Below are positions 20,077-31,762 of a stretch of DNA of 64,000 bases, in pieces. Below the pieces are notes generated by a model. That model was not told the origin of the DNA. It did no database searches and saw only the letters and a program-made list of their open reading frames with translations. Positions within the stretch are counted from its first letter, which is position 1, and every line of letters starts with the position of its first letter. The DNA is from Megalopta genalis (Eukaryota; Arthropoda; Insecta; Hymenoptera; Halictidae): positions 8,255,501-8,319,500 of the forward strand of contig NC_135013.1 of the NCBI RefSeq assembly GCF_051020955.1, given 5' to 3'. A program made the translations under genes and the position numbers.

Positions 20077-21345
20077 GACTCATGTAGAAATTAGGATTTT
20101 TCTGACTCGATAGAACATAATTTCTTTATAATTATAAGAGGCATGACATTTCTCTTGAGTTTCAGTATATGTAATTCACACTTACAAGATACATAGGTAC
20201 ATTGGTGTTGAAGTGATATAAATGGGGTCTCGGTCTCAGGATTTAATCTGTAAAATTATTAGCAAAATTTGTGCTCTCTAATCTTCTCTGAAACTAGGTC
20301 CGTGTGTTAGGCTTTTTAACCAGTTAGCTGTGTTCGACGAGTATACTCGTCACGGAGAAATGGCAATATTTTGTGACACGACGAGTATACTCGTCGCGCG
20401 TAAGAAGCAGCGACCATTGGCTATTTAAATTGTAATTTTAAGGAAAACAAAAACATATTCTCGAATTTCAAGATGTTCAGAATATTTTGAGGCCGATCCT
20501 GCGCGAAGCTGTTTACATTGTTATAAAAATAAAATTAGAAAAGAATCACGGTATTGGTGTTCGACGTGCAAAGTGCCATTATATATTGTTCCTCGCTTCG
20601 CTAAATACCACTCTCTCTACAGCAGCAATTTGAATTTTTCTCTTTTATAAGTATTCGATTATCCTTGGGTTTTTCGTTTATTATGTATACGGTATACGTT
20701 AACGTCGAGCGAATGAGTAAATATTAGTAATAAAATTGTTAATTTTATCAAATAAAACCGTCTTTTCGATCCAATATTTTAACAGCGACACTTACATTGT
20801 GTTCGACGAGTATACTCGTCGTCGCTCGATTCTCGCGACACATATAGGTGCGCGCTCTGAAACGGAGGCGCCATAGCTAACTGGTTAAAGCTCCCAAATC
20901 CAACACATTGTTCGTTTTAGACGATTCTGGGCCGAGATGAGGGAGAGGTATCTATTACCGAACACTTCGCAGGGTGCGTAAGATAATATGAACAAAAAAT
21001 AATACGAATAAAATGGTAAAGTACCTATCACGGAACACTGTGTTCCTATCATGTACCAGTGTTCCATAAATCCGGTCAATGAAGAGATCGAAGTGCACAA
21101 TATGGAACAGTATGTTCTCGTTTAGAAACATCCGTATTCGAATAAACATATTTTTTTCACGCGTGACCGTTACATAACAGTACTTGGTGCAAGTGAATTT
21201 ATAAAGAACAATGTGCAAAAATGTGGATAGAATTTTTACATTCATTTTCATCTGCTCCATCTATATTTTATTGTATTATTTATGCTACCGTTTCAAGAAA
21301 TGGATAATTGAGCGATGCTTCAATAATATGCACGTACTTCGACTT
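20077..21345 (+). repeat. 1.27-kb segmental duplication, copy 2
   Basis: Partner of 10840-12117, with matching left flank and P4 composite. It stops at CTTCGACTTTACG, after which 21346 onward is unrelated. Confidence 0.85.
20316..21345 (+). mobile_element. P4 TTAA composite, right end truncated
   Basis: A part 20316-20888 with both termini and the CGACGAGTATACTCGTCG palindromes; filler B from 20889 to about 21345. The extra right terminus present at 12150-12176 is missing, so this copy cannot move by that end. Confidence 0.82.
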
Positions 21346-21638
21346 TACGGCGCTTCTAAATACAAGCTCATAAAATTCAATGCAACCTGCGCGTGCAGTA
21401 TAATTTTAACAAACATATGTCGACAGCATTTGGACACCTGGGTAAACAAAACAGTCGAGCGGCAAGCGCGCTCGTCACTGAACGCCTAGTATCCAATTTC
21501 AAAACAAACCATGGTTTCTCAGACGTTCGCGATGAACTGGCAAACGAATGCTTCCAACAGAAGTCGATCGATATTCACGCCTCTACGTATTAGAATATAC
21601 AAATATAAATTACGCCGATCAACACGATGTTTCAAATG
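21346..21638. other. Noncoding or unrecognised stretch
   Basis: Short ORFs at 21393-21593 have no motif. Mixed composition, nothing firm. Confidence 0.4.
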
Positions 21639-21864
21639 TTAACCCTTTGCGCCCGAGTGGTGAAACTCCGAGGCACCACTAAAAGATGTTTATATCACAT
21701 TCCAAAATAACTCTTACATCAAGAAAAGTATTAACTGTTGTATAAGTCGCAAGACTCAATTTCACACGCATAAAATGCGCTCTCTCATATAAAATAGAGA
21801 TAGCGTGGGTCAGAAAAATCATTTTGGATTTACAGTTAAAATGGCTTCGAGTGCAAAGGGTTAA
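21639..21864. mobile_element. P5-family TTAA MITE, complete
   Basis: 226 bp with TTAACCCTTTGCGCCCGAG and inverse GCTTCGAGTGCAAAGGGTTAA. Just inside the left end, GTGGTG-(9)-CACCAC can pair (GAGTGGTGAAACTCCGAGGCACCAC region). Confidence 0.88.
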
Positions 21865-22217
21865 TCCTCGGAGAGCGGATCATTTTCACATTCAATTACG
21901 CAACGACGATTCTCAACTTTATTCATCAATTTTTCCAAACGTATTTTCGAAGATATTTCATGTAGAGTTATCAGTCATTCTGCAGTTCTCAATGTGTCAT
22001 TTACCGAATTAAATTGGCGAAAGTTGATTAATTAGGTGACGATTTAAATCCATTAGAGATTAAAATGACCCGGTACAAGGATTAATACATATTTTTGACT
22101 CGATAATACTCTAGCTGGTGTCTAAACGAATTCAACGACTTACTATGCTATAAACATTCACCCTGTGTCGGCAAATAGCCGCCCAAGTCTTCTTACCGTT
22201 TTTTTTTTATTAATTTA
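21865..22217. other. Noncoding stretch
   Basis: AT-rich with no recognised feature. Confidence 0.5.
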
Positions 22218-22531
22218 TTAACACTGTATCGTCCGGTGGCACCACGCTGGTGCCATGCAAAAACTATCTGTTGTATGCCGGTGGTACGACTTTGGTGCCA
22301 TTTTAAAAAACTGAAATAACATTTGAACTATATTTCTTGGGTATTAAAAGGTAGCAAACTAACTATAGCATTGTGCTTATTTAACTAAGAATTAAGTACG
22401 AAAATTCTCGAACGACTTATCTTAATTTTTGCCATCTTCGAAATTTTTTTTTAAATCTAAAATTTCCAAGCTATTATGCCGGCGTCAAACAGAAGAATCA
22501 TATCTGAGATCTGCGGACGGCATAGTGTTAA
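22218..22531. mobile_element. P6-family TTAA MITE, uninterrupted reference copy
   Basis: TTAACACTGTATCGTCCGG at the left, CGGACGGCATAGTGTTAA at the right. TGGCACCA-CGC-TGGTGCCA at 22237-22255 forms the subterminal palindrome. It retains the sites AACT and TTAA into which the G4 and P7 blocks inserted in the copy at 4980-7591, so it serves as the empty-site reference. Confidence 0.85.
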
Positions 22532-22960
22532 TTATTAATATAAATTTTCTTATATCTTATAATAATGTAATTATAATATTATATTACTATATATTACTAT
22601 AGTATATAGTATATATATAATAGTAATTGTAATAATAGTAATAATAATAACAACAATAGTAACAATAATAGTAATAATAATAATAACAATAGTAACAATA
22701 ATAGTAATAATAATAATAGTAATAATAATGGAATAACGATGAGAATGGAAATGTGAACAACAGGATTATATATATAAATAATCTTATAATAATATAATTA
22801 TATCTTATAACTTATATATATATAATTATATACTATATATATAAGTTATAAGATATAATTTTTTATTATTTTATATAAATATAATAATATAATATTATAT
22901 TTATATAAAATAATCTTATAATAATATAATTATATCTTATAACATTTTTATTTTATATCC
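22532..22960. repeat. AT-rich and (TAA)n repeats with palindromic blocks
   Basis: AATAATAGTAACAATAATAG runs (22640-22730) then TATATAAGTTATAAGATATAATT blocks repeated in both orientations (22770-22945). No coding content. Confidence 0.8.
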
Positions 22961-23870
22961 AATACCCGCCGTCCACAGCGGCGCAATACCCGTCGAGCGG
23001 CCTCGTCCGCAAAGGGTTAAACCTTGAAACAACCCTAAAATAATTTTGGTCGCCGGAAAGCGTATTCACGGACCACTGTGCAGGGTTGCCGGTGGAACTA
23101 GCCGCCGTCGGGCGAGTTCCGCGCGCATAACAATATCCGTAATCTTAATCCACCGAGTTTATTTGAGGTTGTTGCATGAACGGAGAACCTGTCTCCGGGA
23201 TCGACACGGATCGGCTTCTTCGCCTAGCGGATCTGTTTACGACATACCGGCTGTGTTATTAACTCGGGACAAACGTTCGACCGAATTCGATTGACTCCCA
23301 AACGTACGGACGCAAGAAGGAGGCAGGTAAACGAGGACGTAAATCCTCGTTAATGGCCCGGCCGGCTGAAAGTCGCGGGACGATCAAAGGTGACTACGTC
23401 GTTTCATAAAGTTCGTTCCACATGGGCTTAACCCCTTATGGTGCAACGGGTACCTCGGGTTATAATGTTGTAAAAACAGCGCCGTGAATTCGACACCGGT
23501 AACGGCACATCGGGGCTGCGGGAATTGTCTATGTCACGTTCGCAACGGGCATCGCGCATGCGCCCGTCGATCTCTCTCACTTTGCATGAAAATAGCCGAA
23601 TTGGTTTCACACACGCGACATAGTCGACGGAGTCCGTAACTATTGTTGCGAAGAAAAGATGTATCGCATTTAATAAAACGTTTGACGGACGAACGTGAAC
23701 ACGATGTCTTGCTTTGTCTATACTAATCGTGAATGTTCTTTGAAAATGGTAATTTACAGGAAACAGCGAAACGACCATTTTCGAGGGACTTGACAAGTGC
23801 ATAGGTTATGTCGAGGTGCAGCGGTGCGTTATCAAACTTGACAGTCTGCGTTCGGCTGATATTTACTGCA
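22961..23870. other. Host-like noncoding DNA of mixed GC
   Basis: Contains CCGTCGAGCGGCC...AAAGGGTTAA near 22990-23020 and TTAACCCCTTATGG at 23430, both like isolated ends of TTAA elements. ORFs on either strand lack motifs. Confidence 0.35.
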
Positions 23871-24903
23871 TTAACCAGTTAGCTGTGGCGCCTCTAAACG
23901 AGAACATACTGTTCCATATTGTGCTCTAAAGTCGTAAAGTCGAAGTACGTACATATGAAGCATCGCTCAATTGTCCATTTCTTGAAACGGTAGCATGAAT
24001 AATACAATAAAATATAGATGGAGCAGATGAAAATGAATGTAAAAATTCTATCCACATTTTTGCGCATTGTTCTTTATAAATTCACTTGCACCAAGTACTG
24101 TTATGTAACGGTCACGCGTGAAAAAAATATGTTTATTCGAATAGGGATGTTTCTAAACGAGAACATACTGTTCCATATTGTGCACTTCGATCTCTTCATT
24201 GACCGGATTTATGGAACACTGGTACATGGTAGGAACACAGTGTTCCGTAATAGGTACTTTACCATTTTATTCGTATTATTTTTTGTTCATATCATCTTAT
24301 GCACCCTGCGAAGTGTTCGGTAATAGATACCTCTCCCTCATCTCGGCCCAGAATCGTCTAAAACGAACAATGTGTTGGATTTTGGGAGCTTTAACCAGTT
24401 AGCTGTGGTGCCTCCGTTTCAGAGCGCGTACCTATATGTGTCGCGAGAATCGAGCGACGACGAGTATACTCGTCGAGCACAATGTAAGTGTCGCTATTAA
24501 AATATTAGATCGAAAAGACGGTTTTATTTGATAAAATTAACAATTTTATTACTAATATTTACTTATTCGCTCGACGTTAACGTATACCGTATACATAATA
24601 AACGAAAAACCCAGGGATAATCGAATACTTATAAAAGTGAAAAATTCAAATTGCTGCTGTAGAGAGAGTGGTATGTCAAGGTTATGTCAAGGTTATAACA
24701 ATGTAAACAGCTTCGTGCAGGATCGGCCTCGAAATATTCTGAACATCTTGAAATTCGAGAATATGTTTTTGTTTTCCTTAAAATTACAATTTAAATAGCC
24801 AACGGTCGCCACTTCTTACGCGCGACGAGTATACTCGTCGCGTCACAAAATATTGCCATTTCTCCGTGACGAGTATACTCGTCGAACACAGCTAACTGGT
24901 TAA
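23871..24903 (-). mobile_element. P4 TTAA composite, complete copy on minus strand
   Basis: Read on the minus strand: TTAACCAGTTAGCTG at 24903, complete MITE A to 24391, filler B, then the extra right terminus ending at 23871. Outer TTAA sites 23871-23874 and 24900-24903. This is the best-preserved copy and lacks the flank shared by the other two, so it is an independent transposition of the entire A+B unit. Confidence 0.88.
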
Positions 24904-25922
24904 AGGGTTCTCGGTTCGCAGCAAAACAAACGTTCTCAATACATAAAACTTAAGAGATCGAATTTTAGGCATGGGGGCGCTGCTTGGCCGAACGAACCAC
25001 TGCGCCCTGGACCACCTACTCTTTTCGGGGAATGTTAATTGGCCGTTTCACGAATTATAAAGCTCAACGCAGGTCGGCGAACAGTCAGTGGCCGCTCGCT
25101 ATCGCTACCATTAACATACCTGGGCTCCCCGGGCTGTCGTCGCCGTCGCTAGCGTCGCGCAACACTAACGACGCAAAAAGATACTAATTACCAGCGCGAA
25201 CCTGGTCTCTTGCGCGTGTATAGCCCACTTTCCTTATTTCCCGCGTTTCGTCCCGTTCCGCTTCGTTTCGGCCGGCAATTACGGCAACTTAGACTAATTA
25301 TTGTCGTTCGTTCTTGGGTCCCCGCCGTTTGGAATCGCTCGGCAACCCGCGGGCACCCCGTGCAATATTATTGTATATGGGATGATCGTAATCGTACCGA
25401 CAGAGTAAGTGAGTAAATTGGATTTGGCGAGCGGGGCCGGAGCCTCGGCCACTTCTTCCGGCTGGCCGTACCCTCGCTTATGTTTGCAACAGTGGTCTTC
25501 GTTACACTTTATCGCGCCGGTTTCTCGCAACACGCAGCGAAATTACATACCTCCGTACCATTCCGATTACTTTACGGCCGCACTTCGAGGTCTACTACTG
25601 TGCGAAAAAACAGCCGATTCCAATTTGCTCCTCTCCGCGAGGAGAGTTCGTTACTGCGGCCGATACCGAGCAAAACGAACTGCACCGATCGATAACATCT
25701 CAGAATTTCAGCGGCGCGGTGGTTCGCCGTCTAAGCTGCGAGGTCCGATCTAGAAATCAATATTCCCGCGTTGATTAGCATCGTGTGCCACGGCGTTTCT
25801 TCGAGTCGCGGTGTTTTATGGTTGCAGCTAGGATGCTGGATCTTCGTGCAAATTCATACTATTGTATGTTGTGTTTTGTAATAGTGACGAGTTTATGGAA
25901 ACTATGGAAGAAAAAGGTCGAA
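24904..25922 (+). promoter_or_regulatory. GC-rich host region with candidate first exon
   Basis: CpG-rich with a strong donor CAGA|GTAAGT at 25405 on the plus strand. Candidate noncoding first exon or intronic enhancer. ORFs here (25210-25416, 25409-25753) have no domain signature. Confidence 0.3.
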
Positions 25923-26234
25923 ACTAGTGCAATCGATCCTATTGGCAATTGGGACATTTTTTGTTTCGAGTAAAACGCTGCTCTCTCTCGCGCTCTTTCG
26001 CGCGCTCTGTCTCTATCGCGCTCTCTCTCTCTCTCTCTCTCGCGTTCTTTCGCGCGCTCTGTCTCTCTCACGCGCTCTCTCGCTCTCTCTCTCTCGCGCA
26101 TTCTCCCTCGCTTTCTTTTTCTCTCTCTCTCTCCCTCGCTCTCTCTCTCTCTCGCTCACTCTCGCTCTCTCCCTCGCTCTCTCTCTCTCGCTCTCTCTCT
26201 CGCTCTCTCCCTCGCTCTCTCTCGCTCTCTCTCG

Positions 26235-26277
<43 letters not shown>

Positions 26278-26434
26278 CCTTGCTCTCTCACTCTCTCTCG
26301 CTCTCTCTCTTTCTCTCCCTTGCTCTCTCTCGCTCTCTCTCTCTCGCGCGTTCTCCCTTTCTTTCTTTTTTTTTCTCTCTCTCTCTCTCTCGCACTCTCT
26401 CTCTCGCGTGCTCTCTCTCTCTCTCTTACTCTCT

Positions 26435-26469
<35 letters not shown>

Positions 26470-26569
26470 TCTCTTTCTCTCTTATACGCCAATAATTTCT
26501 GGTCCAGAAACTAGTCCAGATCGATCCTATTGGCAATTGGGACATTTTTCGTTTCGAGTAGAAACGCTG
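25923..26569. repeat. CT-rich tract bracketed by 58-60-bp direct repeats
   Basis: 25923-25980 and 26510-26569 are near-identical (ATCGATCCTATTGGCAATTG, TTTCGAGTA...AACGCTG). Between them lie 500 bases of CTCTCTCG, CGCGCTCT and TTCTTTCG motifs. The long L/S/R ORFs are artefacts. The flanking repeat suggests the tract grew between two copies of one unit. Confidence 0.88.
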
Positions 26570-26663
26570 TGAAATACATTTCAATATAATATTGATTTTA
26601 TTTTAAAGAACGAACGATGCGGGCCTAATATAAACGGCCAGACCACACCAATAATTTCTCATT
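26570..26663. other. Short noncoding spacer
   Basis: Nothing recognised. Confidence 0.5.
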
Positions 26664-27581
26664 TTAACCCTCTATGGGTCCATGTAACTTTCAAGTCACA
26701 AGCTAATATATCCACATTTTACCAAATAGTATTAGCTTTTTTCACAAGATGATGTATACGTCTTAATTATATAATGCCTCTGAAATAACCGATAACAATA
26801 TTGACGACGGTTGGCTGCACCATCAACCTAAAATGTCAAAATAAATACCTTGCAAGTTGTCTGCAGATAGAAACCAAACGGACCATCTTGTGCAATTGAG
26901 ATTATTTGTGCTAATAGCTCTGGGTTCGTATATCAATAACAATTTATTTATTTGCTTTTCAATAATCATTTTGTTACTATTTTTATATGATACAGTTTTG
27001 TAACTTTCAGGTTACATTGGGAAATTGTGGTAGACTCGAGTGTATTTAGAATAACAGTTGTGCTTTCTTCTATTTTCAAATTTATATATCAAATATCCAA
27101 AATATGGATACAAAATCATATAAAAATAAAAGAGGAATTAGAATTAGACGCATTAGCGATAATAGATCCGAAGATTCCTTATTAGATTCTGAGTCCGATG
27201 AAGATCATCCAGTAGCATTTACCAGACGATGCATAAATATTATTGAAAATGACGATGAATTTAGTACCGAATTATCATCGGATGAGGAAAATTCAAGACC
27301 ACAAAAAACTATTTGGCAACCAGTTCCAAATGCAACGTACATCTATATTTAACGCCAAATTCAAACTGTTTTATGGAATTTCACGCCTAAGCATTTATGC
27401 ACAGAAGTGGAAACATTGTAAGCCGTTGTTACTTCAAAGTTACAAATCGAATTAGTTGTAATCAAGTTGTTTAAACTATTAAATATATTTTTAATTAGCA
27501 TATATAGGTTTATAATAATAGATTTTCCATTGCATAAATTTGTGTATATTTAAGAAAAAGATTCGGCCCATAGAGGGTTAA
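26664..27581 (+). mobile_element. P1 piggyBac-like element, deleted copy 2
   Basis: TTAA at 26664-26667 and 27578-27581, termini CCCTCTATGGG and inverse CCCATAGAGGG, which match perfectly. Nearly identical throughout to 14514-15467 apart from a roughly 37-base deletion near 26911. It carries the same 82-codon N-terminal ORF. Cleaner termini than copy 1. Confidence 0.9.
27104..27352 (+). pseudogene. piggyBac-like transposase, N-terminal fragment (copy 2)
   Basis: Same length, frame and stop as 14990-15238. Among the few substitutions are R to G in the basic start and S to N in the acidic stretch. No catalytic domain follows. Confidence 0.65.
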
Positions 27582-28176
27582 GGAGGAAACAGCCGACGGA
27601 ATTAGATAGTTTTTCGAACGAGACCACAATTACGCACCTCTGATTATCAGCTTCCGGCAATTAAGAGTGTTTTAAGCCATAGCGTTCGAATATCTTTTCT
27701 CGGAATGTGTAACGAGGCAGGCTGGTTAATTACCGTACTTTTTGTTTCATGAAATCGCTACTGGCGCAATATCACGCCAGTCTCTATGTAAATACGGCAG
27801 TTATGTCAAACGTTTGCCATTCCACGTTTCACTGGAAGCGTTGCTGCTTCGTAAACACATACATAAATAGACGTCGCCGAGTCGACGATCTTGGGGAAAT
27901 TCACCGGGTTCGAACGAACGAGGGAGGGGGCAGCACGCAGTACGAGGCAAGATCGCGTCGACAAAAGAGCGACACAGGTAACCTCGCGGTCAGGACGATC
28001 AGGCGAGCATGATCGTCTCTACCTGGTTCCATGCTGCGAAATTCGGCGGGCATGCGAATTTCTACGGTCGGAGGAGGTGGTTCGTGTGAGCTACCGTCGC
28101 TCAAGAAGGGATCTGTGCGACGAGCTGCATATTCCTGGCTGCAACGATAAATGTGCACGTCCTGATAAAGGCTAAC
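27582..28176 (+). other. Host-like stretch with possible first exon
   Basis: Mixed GC. Donor ACACAG|GTAACC at 27978 on the plus strand follows a GC-rich block. An 87-codon ORF crosses it without recognisable motif. Confidence 0.25.
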
Positions 28177-29194
28177 TACAGTAATGTCTCTCTAATTGAC
28201 GCTCGGATTGGGCACAAAATTGGACAATTTGGGAAGGTGTGATACGATTATTCGAGCCTTGGAACTCATTTTTATAGTTACCGATCGTCAACAATTATAA
28301 AAACTAGATGCAACGCTCGGGTAATCGTATCTCCTCTTCCTAAATTGTCCATTTTTGTGCACAATCTGAGAGCGTCAATTAGGGAGACATTACTGTAACT
28401 GCAACTTGAAGCAATAAAAAGATTGAAAGCCCATATTACTGCGATATGTATTATTTGCAACGAATTTACGTTGTTAAAGAAAGGATGATATCTCCAAGTG
28501 ACTTCCGTCTTTTGCAATAGCAGCAGACAATTTTTATTTCGCACAAAGATCCGCAGTCTACCGATGACGAAGCGATGCGCGCGAATTTTCGTAAGCGAAA
28601 ATGTCCGAATAGCGTGGAAAACGCTGCGTTGCGGGCCTGGTACAGTAATGTCTCTCCAATTGACGCTCAGATTGTCCACGAAAGTGGACAATTTGGGAAG
28701 AGGAGATACGATTATTCGAGCCTTGCGGTGCGTTTTTATAGTTTCGAATTGTCAACAACTATAAGAACGAGACGCGAGGTTCGAATAATCGTATCCCCTC
28801 TTCCCAAATTGTCCATTTTTGTGTGCAATTTCAGTGTCAATTAGGAAGAATTTACTGTACTTGGAATAATTCGAAACTATAAAAACGAACCGCAAGGCTG
28901 GAACAATCGCGTCTCCTCTTCCCAAATTATCCATTTTTGATTCCAAGCCGGACGTCAATTAGGAAGAATTTGCTGTATAGTAATGTCTCTCTAATTGACG
29001 CTCAGATTTTCCATAAAAGTGGACAATTTGGAAAAAGGAGATACGATTATTCGAGCCTTCCACTTTGTTTTTATAGTTACGAATTGTCAACAATTATAAG
29101 AACGAGCCGCAAAGCTCGAATAATCGTATCTCCTCTTCCGAAATTGTCCATTTTTGTGCACAATCTGAGCGTCAGTCAGGGAGACATTACTGTA
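28177..29194 (+). mobile_element. Composite of M-family MITEs (M, U, M, half-M, M)
   Basis: M copies at 28179-28395, 28643-28856 and 28978-29192; U at 28398-28640; a half copy at 28859-28975. The reverse complement corresponds in order and spacing to 3249-4272. TA at the outer ends. U includes a run that reads RKRKCP..SVENAALRAW on the plus strand in several copies, but without an intact gene around it. Confidence 0.85.
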
Positions 29195-29262
29195 ATTGGA
29201 ACTTCTCATCTGAAAGTCTCATTTAAGAGCGTAGAATCATGCCGGAAAAATCGAAACTTCGA

Positions 29263-29909
29263 GGCAGTCAACTTAATCAGTAAATAAGTATAAGAATATA
29301 AGACTAAGTATAATAAATCAAAATAATAGAAAATTCCGAACGGTGTAAAAACCAGAAATATCACAATCGATACGGTTACGAAATGCTAGTGGTTATAGTT
29401 TGGAGAGTAGAGTTCTCCAGACTTAAACATTATTGAAAATGTCAAGATTGTAAATTTGTCAAGACTGTTTTATACGAAAATGCGAGACGATGTAATAGCT
29501 TCAACGAATTGAAGAAAGGAACCTTAAAATCGTAATTGGGACCATTTATTCTAAAATAAATTATTATTTATGCTACATATAATACAAGTGGCAGTCAACT
29601 TAATCAGTAAATAAAAATAGGACTAAGTATAATAAATCAAAATAATAGAAAATTCCGAACGGTGTAAGAACCACAAATGTCACAGTCGATACGGTTACGA
29701 AATGCTAGTGATAGTAGTTTGGAGAGTAGAATTCTCCAGACTTAGACATTATTGAAAATGTCAAGATTGTCAATTTGTCAAGACTGTTTTATATGAAAAT
29801 ACGAGACGATGTAATAGCTTCAATGAATTGAAGAAAGGAACCATAAAATCGTAATTGGGACCATTTATTCTAAAATAAATTATTATTTATGCTAAATATA
29901 ATACAAGTA
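29263..29909 (+). mobile_element. Tandem pair of Tc1-like transposase relics
   Basis: Two direct copies (29263-29589, 29590-29909). Each contains a frame reading SPDLNIIENV or SPDLDIIENV (29414-29443; 29733-29762), the block around the third catalytic residue (E) of Tc1-type D,D,E transposases, followed by about 20 more codons to a stop. No upstream domain or termini are visible. The repeated block suggests local tandem duplication after the element died. Confidence 0.7.
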
Positions 29910-30971
29910 TAAAGAAGGTACAACAAAGTATTAATCTGATATTTTACATCGCGTTTCTTCGAAACAAACAGCGATTTCTCCGTTTACGGTCGTAGAATGT
30001 ACGACGCGAACGATTCTTACACCGAAAGCTATACAATTTTGTAGGAAAATGTGTCGCGCGTCTTACACTGATTGCCGAGCCATTGTAAAAAAGCAACGTG
30101 AACCGTGCGATGGCTCGCAGCGGAAGGAACAAGAGACCTCTGGGAATGTCGATTCACGCCGGTGAATGTCGGTCATCATGGTAACAAGGTTATTGTGCAC
30201 GATTTAACATTGTGGTAATTAGAAACTGTTGGAACGACGTAAAGACCGCCACCGATTAGGTGTCGGCTACACAGAAGAGGCTCCCGATGAAAATCACTCT
30301 CGAGATCTTACACGCCGATAGTGTCGGAGAAATTTCTGGACGCGGAGGCTCGGGCTTCTTCGCATCGACGGTCTAATTCGAGGAGCACCGTGAAACAGCC
30401 GATAGGCTCGCGATGTACCGCTAGCTAGCTAAGGCTCCTCTGTGCCTCCCGCATCGTTCGCATTGTGATAAGTCACGCGGATGTGGAATACCGGCGCGGA
30501 ACGGATATCGACGCTTTACCATCTGAAACGTTTCGTTTTTTGCGGCAACGTGATTGCGCTTCCATAGCCAATGCGAATTTCCTCGAGCGTGTTTTTCAGA
30601 GATGAGATACAAAAGTGTAATCATAATCATTAGACTGGCCAAGGGGATATTGCAGTTTTCGTTTCGAGAACGTACATTTTCTTTTTTTTTTTTTAGAGAG
30701 AGAGAAACGGGCTTCTTTCGCGGCTAATCGGAACTTTATCCGGGCGGCTTTGAAAGATGAAATGCAAGAACTTGATCGAGATCATTAGGCTCGTCGATAT
30801 CGTAGTTTTTGTGTACAGCGTTCAGCTGTTTCTACTGTGTTTATGAAAGATGGATTATGCAAGGGGATGGATTATGCACTGGGTTGTCGGTTTCCATGGA
30901 ATATAATGATTGTCCTCGTTGATTTTAAGACACGGAAGTCGCATAGAAAATTCGTTCTTCGCGAACGTAAT
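29910..30971. other. Host-like noncoding DNA
   Basis: GC-richer blocks (30040-30480) with no recognised exon. A poly(T)-GAGAGA run lies near 30679-30706. Confidence 0.4.
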
Positions 30972-31567
30972 TTAACCCTTTGCACTCCGCTGTCCCCTCT
31001 TGTGGGACATCGTAATTCTAGCATATTACTCGGATGTCCCCTCTCGTGGGACATTAAAGTTTATTAGTGATTACGGGGAATTGAGTTATTTCAGCGTAAC
31101 TTTTTCAGACACGCATGTTTCCCTGAAGTTTTCTCTTGAAATGGCACAAGAAATCGAATCAAAATATAGTAAAATTACTAAGATATATACAAGAAATGTC
31201 AGCGGGTTTCGACGAGAACGTGAGAGGCGTGCTCACGACGGTCCGAGCACTTCAAAGGCGCCATTTGAAAAGAGCGATAAGGCAAGTTTGTAGAAGAAAG
31301 TTCGGTATGCGAACATAGCACGCGCTGTATAGTGAAATTTATAATCATAAAATCTGGAGGAAAAGATTTTCAAAGCTGAACTCAGTCTGGTTTGAAGCGT
31401 CGAGCGGTATAGATAGATCTAACGAGTGAGAAAATCGGAAAAGTGATTCTTCTCTTGGTAAATAAATTGTTTGGTAAAAGTTTTTTTGGTAAATATCATC
31501 TTGCGAGTTAGTAATAACAATTAGAAATTTTCAACCTATGTATTTATTCATATTTTTTATTAGAACA

Positions 31568-31762
31568 ATGGCAGAACGTTCGAACACGAATGAGTCTCAT
31601 GACACAAGTAGTAGCGAAGATGAGCTCCAGATAGACGTTTATACAGATATGTTAGAAAGACTAACTGTAGAAGGTTTTCTTCTACAGTTAGTCTATCGTT
31701 TTGATAGCAGTGATAGCGATATCGTCCAAGCAACAAGGCGACGAGAGAAAGAGTTCGCATAG
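31568..31762 (+). pseudogene. Probable piggyBac-like transposase N-terminal fragment
   Basis: MAERSNTNESHDTSSSEDEL... then DSSDSDI, an acidic serine-rich opening typical of this family. The stop comes after RRREKEFA. An internal 15-bp perfect hairpin lies in frame at 31658-31694. Identification rests on composition and context, not on a conserved domain. Confidence 0.45.
31658..31694. repeat. 15-bp-arm hairpin within the P9 ORF
   Basis: Arms AGACTAACTGTAGAA and TTCTACAGTTAGTCT around a 7-base loop, fully paired and free of stop codons in the frame of the surrounding ORF. Confidence 0.9.

Noticed and set aside
28775..28800. GGTTCGAATAATC as a tRNA T-loop
   Set aside because: It is the conserved arm of the M MITE, present dozens of times in both orientations.
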